Shown here: positions 51,439 to 55,358 of the stretch, in pieces
Numbering within the stretch: the stretch's first letter is position 1
Layout: every line of letters starts with the position of its first letter
Made by a program: the position numbers and the translations under genes
Source of the DNA: Lachnospiraceae bacterium
Lineage (GTDB): Bacteria; Bacillota; Clostridia; Lachnospirales; Lachnospiraceae
Assembly (NCBI GenBank): GCA_017634065.1
Contig: JAGBOC010000025.1
Span: 1 to 55,358 of the forward strand
Length of the DNA stretch: 55,358 bases
Direction of reading: 5' to 3'
The notes under the pieces: model-generated
The model's database searches: none
The model's input: only the letters and a program-made list of their open reading frames with translations
Told to the model about the DNA's origin: nothing

Positions 51439-51473
51439 AATAAAAATGCAGGGTTCGTAGCACTTCCCTGCAT
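51439..51473 (-). terminator. Terminator of the tandem surface-gene operon
   Basis: ATGCAGGG and CCCTGCAT stem with a 12-base loop, then TTTTT on the minus strand. It lies 145 bases after the stop at 51619, directly before leader element copy 4. Confidence 0.75.
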
Positions 51474-51618
51474 TTAAAATATTTTAATCAACTTCACTAT
51501 ATCAATCGTTTTATCATTTTCTTATGCTATATAAAGAAACTTTAATACTATATTATCATAATACATACTTTTTTTCATTGTTAATCATTGTATGCGGAAA
51601 AAACATTATGCAACATTA
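51474..51618. other. AT-rich 3' untranslated spacer
   Basis: AT-rich sequence between the stop at 51619 and the terminator. No gene, repeat or clear promoter is seen. Confidence 0.4.
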
Positions 51619-53286
51619 CTAGCTCTTCAAGATTCGACCATTTTCAAGTAAATCAATCTGTCCACCTGCATAATCTGCATTCCCACTTTCCCACCATCTT
51701 AAGAAATATGTTTTATTAGTATCCGGGTTATCAATTGTTATAGTAACAGTAGTATTTGCTGGTATACTTAAGTAATTATTAGTGCTGTCATATGAATAAT
51801 TTGTTGTTGCTCCTGCTGAAACTGAACTACCAGTTATCTTTTTAATTGAATTCTTTTTATGAGATGTCCAAGTATTCATATCATAACCATTTGGAAACTC
51901 TTCACTCATAACTTGCACACAAATATTTGATACCGTATTGCTAATTGTTGGTGAAATTCTAACATCAAATCTAACTCTTGATGCATTATTAGTTACAGTA
52001 AATATTGGTATCCCAGAATAAAAATGAGCATATTGCACTTTCCCTTCATAATCAGTATATTTTAATTTCCCATTTTTAAACTGATTTAATGTATTCCAAT
52101 AATTTGTGCCACCACTAATACTTGGAGTATTAGGTGCTACTTCAGAATATGTATTTTTTAGTTTAAACTTTGGAGTAAATCTCCAATTTCTTCTTGGCCC
52201 TATCACTTGCCCCTGATCAGTACCCCAATTAATCCACCACATCCATTTTTCTGTTTTATCTGTTATGTATAGATTTGTAGCTTCTCCGCCTATAACATCG
52301 GCAGTTTCAACATCAACCATATAATCTCTATATTCTTCAAGTTTTGTCTCATCAGTTTCATGAGCATATATAACATCTTCGCATAGAGTATACAAATATA
52401 CATTTTTATCTTCACTATTGGTTGAATGTGATATTAAATATTCTATTGCCCTTACTTCTTCCCCATAATTAGAAGTATTTGCTCTTTTAGCATATCGTTC
52501 TGCGAAATCCCGTGGAATTGGTAATTCATCTACCCAATTATTTTTTACAAGAGTATCAGTAAGATTATCTGCAAGCCATGATTGTCGTGTCCCACAAGCC
52601 CAATTACCTACACCATTACCAATGCCTGTAGCATCTGTATATACAGTATTGATATTTTTATTATTAAATGTACCCGGTTGTACTCCCATTACCCAAGTAT
52701 CAGCTGTGCCACCATATCCAAAGTTTTGATTCATTGTAGTTGTTGTAGACAAGAATAAATTGCAATTATCATAGCCATACTTGCTTATAAGTACAGATGG
52801 GTTCTCTTTATCAAATGTCCATCCTTCCATTTGATCAAAATAACCATTCCCAAGCAATGATAGTTGTGTAAGATTACCATAAGTATATGGCATAAACTCC
52901 AAGTTAACTGGAGCACCAAAATTAGCCCACAATGAATTGATGAATGTGCCACCCTGAAATGTTTGTTTTTTAATACTATTTGTTTTATTTTTTACCATTT
53001 TAGGTTTATTTAAAGTAGCACTATTTACAGGAAAAAAGAGTGATATTTGTTCTTCGTTTTGAACATTTAACCCTGCTAAATATGAATCAATCGCAGCATC
53101 AATTTTATTACCAATACTATAATTATAACTATCTACTTGAGTCTGAAAATTACTTTTAAGTGAATCAAATTCAGCCCTTGTAATAAATGCTGATCCATCA
53201 TTATCACTTACTACGGCTGAAAAAGTGCTAGTGCATAATAACATAGCTATTGATATTATCAAACTCTTTATTTCTTTTACATACAT
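51619..53286 (-). CDS. Secreted surface-family protein, second of a tandem pair (555 aa)
   Basis: The signal peptide is different from the others (MYVKEIKSLIISIAMLLCTS), and the family segment is diverged (SDNDGSAFITRAEFDSLK, QTQVDSYNYSIGNKIDAAID). The body is homologous over its whole length to the protein encoded at 53339-55123 (FQGGTFINSL, YFDQMEGWTFDKE, IIGPRRNWRFTPKFKLKNT, GTNYWNTLNQFKNG, FLRWWESGN). It has no leader element; AAAGGG gives an ordinary ribosome site. It follows its paralogue by 52 bases, so it is co-transcribed. Probably an old tandem duplication. Confidence 0.82.
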   Translation of the reverse strand: MYVKEIKSLIISIAMLLCTSTFSAVVSDNDGSAFITRAEFDSLKSNFQTQVDSYNYSIGNKIDAAIDSYLAGLNVQNEEQISLFFPVNSATLNKPKMVKNKTNSIKKQTFQGGTFINSLWANFGAPVNLEFMPYTYGNLTQLSLLGNGYFDQMEGWTFDKENPSVLISKYGYDNCNLFLSTTTTMNQNFGYGGTADTWVMGVQPGTFNNKNINTVYTDATGIGNGVGNWACGTRQSWLADNLTDTLVKNNWVDELPIPRDFAERYAKRANTSNYGEEVRAIEYLISHSTNSEDKNVYLYTLCEDVIYAHETDETKLEEYRDYMVDVETADVIGGEATNLYITDKTEKWMWWINWGTDQGQVIGPRRNWRFTPKFKLKNTYSEVAPNTPSISGGTNYWNTLNQFKNGKLKYTDYEGKVQYAHFYSGIPIFTVTNNASRVRFDVRISPTISNTVSNICVQVMSEEFPNGYDMNTWTSHKKNSIKKITGSSVSAGATTNYSYDSTNNYLSIPANTTVTITIDNPDTNKTYFLRWWESGNADYAGGQIDLLENGRILKS

Positions 53287-53338
53287 AATTCAATTCCCTT
53301 TATAAATAATTTATAAATGTAAAAATAGTAAACAGTAT

Positions 53339-55123
53339 TTATGTAATTGTTATGCTACTATTATTTAGCTCTACTATTTTCCCACCACTAAAATTAGTGT
53401 TCCCATTTTCCCACCATCTTATGTAATATGTGGTCTTTCTTTCAGGTTCAGTAAGTTTTATACTAACTTTTTTATCTACAGGAATCTTAAGATAATGATT
53501 TGTCACATCATAGTTATAAACAGTATTGTTATAAGTTCCAGTAAAAGGAACCAATGCATTTAAATCATCAGAGGAAAAACTGCTTATATCATTCTCGTTT
53601 GGGAACTCACTTTTTTTAATTTGAATACAAATCTCTGTAGGTATAGGACTGGTAGTAGTTGTTGGTGTAATTTGTAAATCGAAAGTCCATTCATCAACTA
53701 AATCACTACCAAATGAGTATAATGGCAATCCACCATAAAAATGTGGTACTTGTTTTAGACCTTCATAATCATTAAATTCAAGATAACCATTTTTAAATTG
53801 ATTCAAAGTATTCCAATAATTTGTGCCACCAGTAACACTTGGAGTATTTGGTAATACTTCTGTAGATGTATTTTTTAATTTAAACTTTGGTGTAAACCTC
53901 CAATTTCTACGTGGCCCAATTATTTTATCTTGTGGAACTGGATCAATAAATTGTGGTTTACCAGCAGTACCATTCCATGGTGCACGTGACCAAGCCCATT
54001 TTGATGTAATATCAGATATATATACATTAGTTAGAGCACCACCAATTTTCAAATCATCTTTATTTGGCAAACTATTTATCTTATCCATATAGTCACTATA
54101 TTCCTCTATCTCCGTAGCCCCATCTTCATATGCATATATCACATCATGACATGATGTGTAAATATATAAGTTTTTATCTTCATTTTTAGACTCATGTGTT
54201 AATCGATATGTAGCATTGATCGTATCTTCAGGGTAAGACTGCGCAGTACTAGTATATTGCGTAACATATTTGTCTCTATAAGCTTTATTTACCGGCAGTA
54301 CATCGCACCAATTTGCTTCAACTGTTGTTGCATCTAATGCTCCTTCAGTGAACCAACCATCATACCTCGCAGCCCAAACATCATCACGTGTATTTCCATG
54401 CCCAATACCAGCAGTTGATGTATATGTTATATTAATTCTTTTACCAGTTAATGTACCGGGATAAATTCCTGTCATCATTCGTTCTCCAGCACCACCAGCT
54501 CCATAGTTTTGGTTTCCAGCGCTAGTCATCGCTAAATTCAATTTACAATTATCATAAGCATATTTTTTTGTTAGAATTTCATTTTTATCCTTGGAAAATA
54601 CATAACCTTCCATTTGGTCGTAATAGGAACGACCAAGTAAAGAAAGCCAAGTCCAATTCCAATCAAGTCCAGCCCAACCAGCCTGGTTCCAATTCCCATT
54701 AGAAGGAGCAAGTCCTTCATAACCCTTTGCTGGCCAAGTTATTGAGTAATCAGTAAATAGAGAGTTTAAGTATGTTCCTCCCTGAAATGTTTGTTTAGCG
54801 ATAGTATTATAACCATCTTCCACTGATAAAACCTTATAAGATGATGAGGTTGTAACGGGAAATAAAAGTGCTGCATTTCGCTTTCTAGCAACTCGTATAC
54901 CAGCTAAATATGAACTAATGGCACCATCTATTTTTGCATCAATTGATGTATTATATTGGTCTATTTGGCTCTGAAAACTATTTTTAAGGCTATCAAACTC
55001 TGCTTTTGTGATAAATGCCGATCCATCGTTGTCACCTATCACCGCCCCAAAACTCTCTATACTTATGAGCACAATTAAAAATAAAGCCAGTAGCTTTTTC
55101 ACCATTTTTGTGCTCTTTCTCAT
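53339..55123 (-). CDS. Secreted surface-family protein, first of a tandem pair (594 aa)
   Basis: Standard signal peptide and family segment (residues 1-75), here with GDNDGSAFITKAEF. The body shares FQGGTYLNSL, YYDQMEGYVFSKDKNE, IGPRRNWRFTPKFKLKNT, GTNYWNTLNQFKNG and a C-terminal YYIRWWENGNTNFSGG with the next gene. Aromatic-rich and beta-rich, so a ligand-binding surface is likely, but no known domain is recognised. The leader has the TAGGTCG box (55138-55144) and leader element copy 5, with no 72-bp repeat. Confidence 0.82.
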   Translation of the reverse strand: MRKSTKMVKKLLALFLIVLISIESFGAVIGDNDGSAFITKAEFDSLKNSFQSQIDQYNTSIDAKIDGAISSYLAGIRVARKRNAALLFPVTTSSSYKVLSVEDGYNTIAKQTFQGGTYLNSLFTDYSITWPAKGYEGLAPSNGNWNQAGWAGLDWNWTWLSLLGRSYYDQMEGYVFSKDKNEILTKKYAYDNCKLNLAMTSAGNQNYGAGGAGERMMTGIYPGTLTGKRINITYTSTAGIGHGNTRDDVWAARYDGWFTEGALDATTVEANWCDVLPVNKAYRDKYVTQYTSTAQSYPEDTINATYRLTHESKNEDKNLYIYTSCHDVIYAYEDGATEIEEYSDYMDKINSLPNKDDLKIGGALTNVYISDITSKWAWSRAPWNGTAGKPQFIDPVPQDKIIGPRRNWRFTPKFKLKNTSTEVLPNTPSVTGGTNYWNTLNQFKNGYLEFNDYEGLKQVPHFYGGLPLYSFGSDLVDEWTFDLQITPTTTTSPIPTEICIQIKKSEFPNENDISSFSSDDLNALVPFTGTYNNTVYNYDVTNHYLKIPVDKKVSIKLTEPERKTTYYIRWWENGNTNFSGGKIVELNNSSITIT

Positions 55124-55163
55124 ATATCTATATCTAACGACCTATTTAATTAGGGGGCTCCCT

Positions 55164-55217
55164 CCCCAGTACCAACCACCTACAAGTTATGAAAGTTAGG
55201 GGGTTGACATAGGGGGC
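55164..55217 (-). repeat. Conserved leader element, copy 5
   Basis: CCCCCTATG, TCA, ACCCCCTAACTTT, CATAACT, TGTAGGTGGTTGGTACTGGGG on the minus strand, followed closely by a second C run and the TAGGTCG box. This is the most compact leader apart from copy 2. Confidence 0.75.
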
Positions 55218-55235
55218 TAGATTGCTATACTTTTT

Positions 55236-55358
55236 GTATACATATTTTATACCCTTTGTATACATATAAGAGAATTAGTATACACACCTTATTATTTATG
55301 TATACAAATATGTTATAATTTATATACAGCTATATGATTATAATGTATCTTAGTATAC
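55236..55358. promoter_or_regulatory. Phased GTATAC operator array
   Basis: The palindrome GTATAC occurs at 55236, 55258, 55278, 55300 and 55353 (first base). Spacings are 22, 20, 22 and 53 bases, close to whole helical turns, so all sites face the same side of the DNA. Several copies are embedded in TTTGTATACATA or its complement. It lies upstream of the tandem surface genes and continues to the window edge. Probable binding region of an unknown regulator. Confidence 0.5.

Noticed and set aside
55204-55231. Plus-strand TTGACA, 16-base spacer, TATACT within and beyond leader element copy 5
   Set aside because: It looks like a promoter facing right, but TTGACA is part of the leader sequence itself, occurs in copy 4 without a -10, and no gene lies to the right in the window.
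1-55358. CRISPR array, insertion sequence, tRNA or rRNA genes
   Set aside because: No regularly spaced repeat-spacer array, transposase ORF, tRNA cloverleaf or rRNA segment was recognised.

Overview
The window comes from a low-GC (AT-rich) anaerobic Firmicute. The gene content (selenium/molybdenum-type xanthine dehydrogenase trio, Fe-S DUF362 protein, YhaM-like exonuclease, U32 peptidase pieces, Clostridia-style RuvAB, BspA-like and cell-wall-binding surface proteins) points to Clostridia, most likely the Lachnospiraceae. This assignment is inferred from content and style; no rRNA or other marker is present.

Layout. Both ends (1-4602 and 49524-55358) carry members of one multi-copy family of secreted proteins, all on the minus strand. 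Each has a signal peptide, a near-invariant helical segment starting SDNDGSAFITKAEFDSLK, a variable body and a similar C-terminal beta-rich tail. Five complete members are present, plus a sixth cut off at the left edge. Every member except the second gene of a tandem pair is preceded by the same leader: a C-rich/G-rich stem-loop element and a TAGGTCG box close to the start codon. Two of these leaders also hold a conserved 30-34 codon small ORF. A HepT/MntA toxin-antitoxin pair sits at 452-1106.

5004-20597 is mainly housekeeping on the minus strand: RmuC, a split U32 peptidase, ruvB-ruvA-yhaM, a glycosyltransferase with an aminotransferase and an Lrp regulator, surface proteins, rlmH, and a DUF697 membrane protein. 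YihY/BrkB stands alone on the plus strand. 20944-25311 holds an MscS channel, an NAD-binding/RyR-domain membrane protein split by an apparent -1 frameshift, and an AAA/DUF4143 ATPase with a repeat-rich promoter. 25391-33224 is a minus-strand run: PepD, a TIR-like protein, an acetyltransferase, a phosphodiesterase, DUF362, a PPTase, a NUDIX hydrolase and a Wzt/TagH-like ATPase.

33280-37791 contains two divergent transport loci. One is a GlnQ-type ATPase with a fused C-terminal RsbW-like domain plus a lipoprotein-permease fusion. The other is a DAACS symporter with a fused N-terminal RsbW-like domain. 37811-49279 looks like a nucleobase/heterocycle catabolic region: xanthine dehydrogenase trio, NCS1 permease, CodA-like deaminase, LacI regulator, nitrilase, TrzA-type amidohydrolase and an SSS symporter. 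TGAAAC direct repeats with a 10-bp period lie both at the LacI gene and at the symporter promoter, which suggests one regulon.

The best candidates for undescribed biology are the surface-protein family with its shared RNA-like leader and small ORFs, and the paired RsbW-like domains fused to two unrelated transporters.
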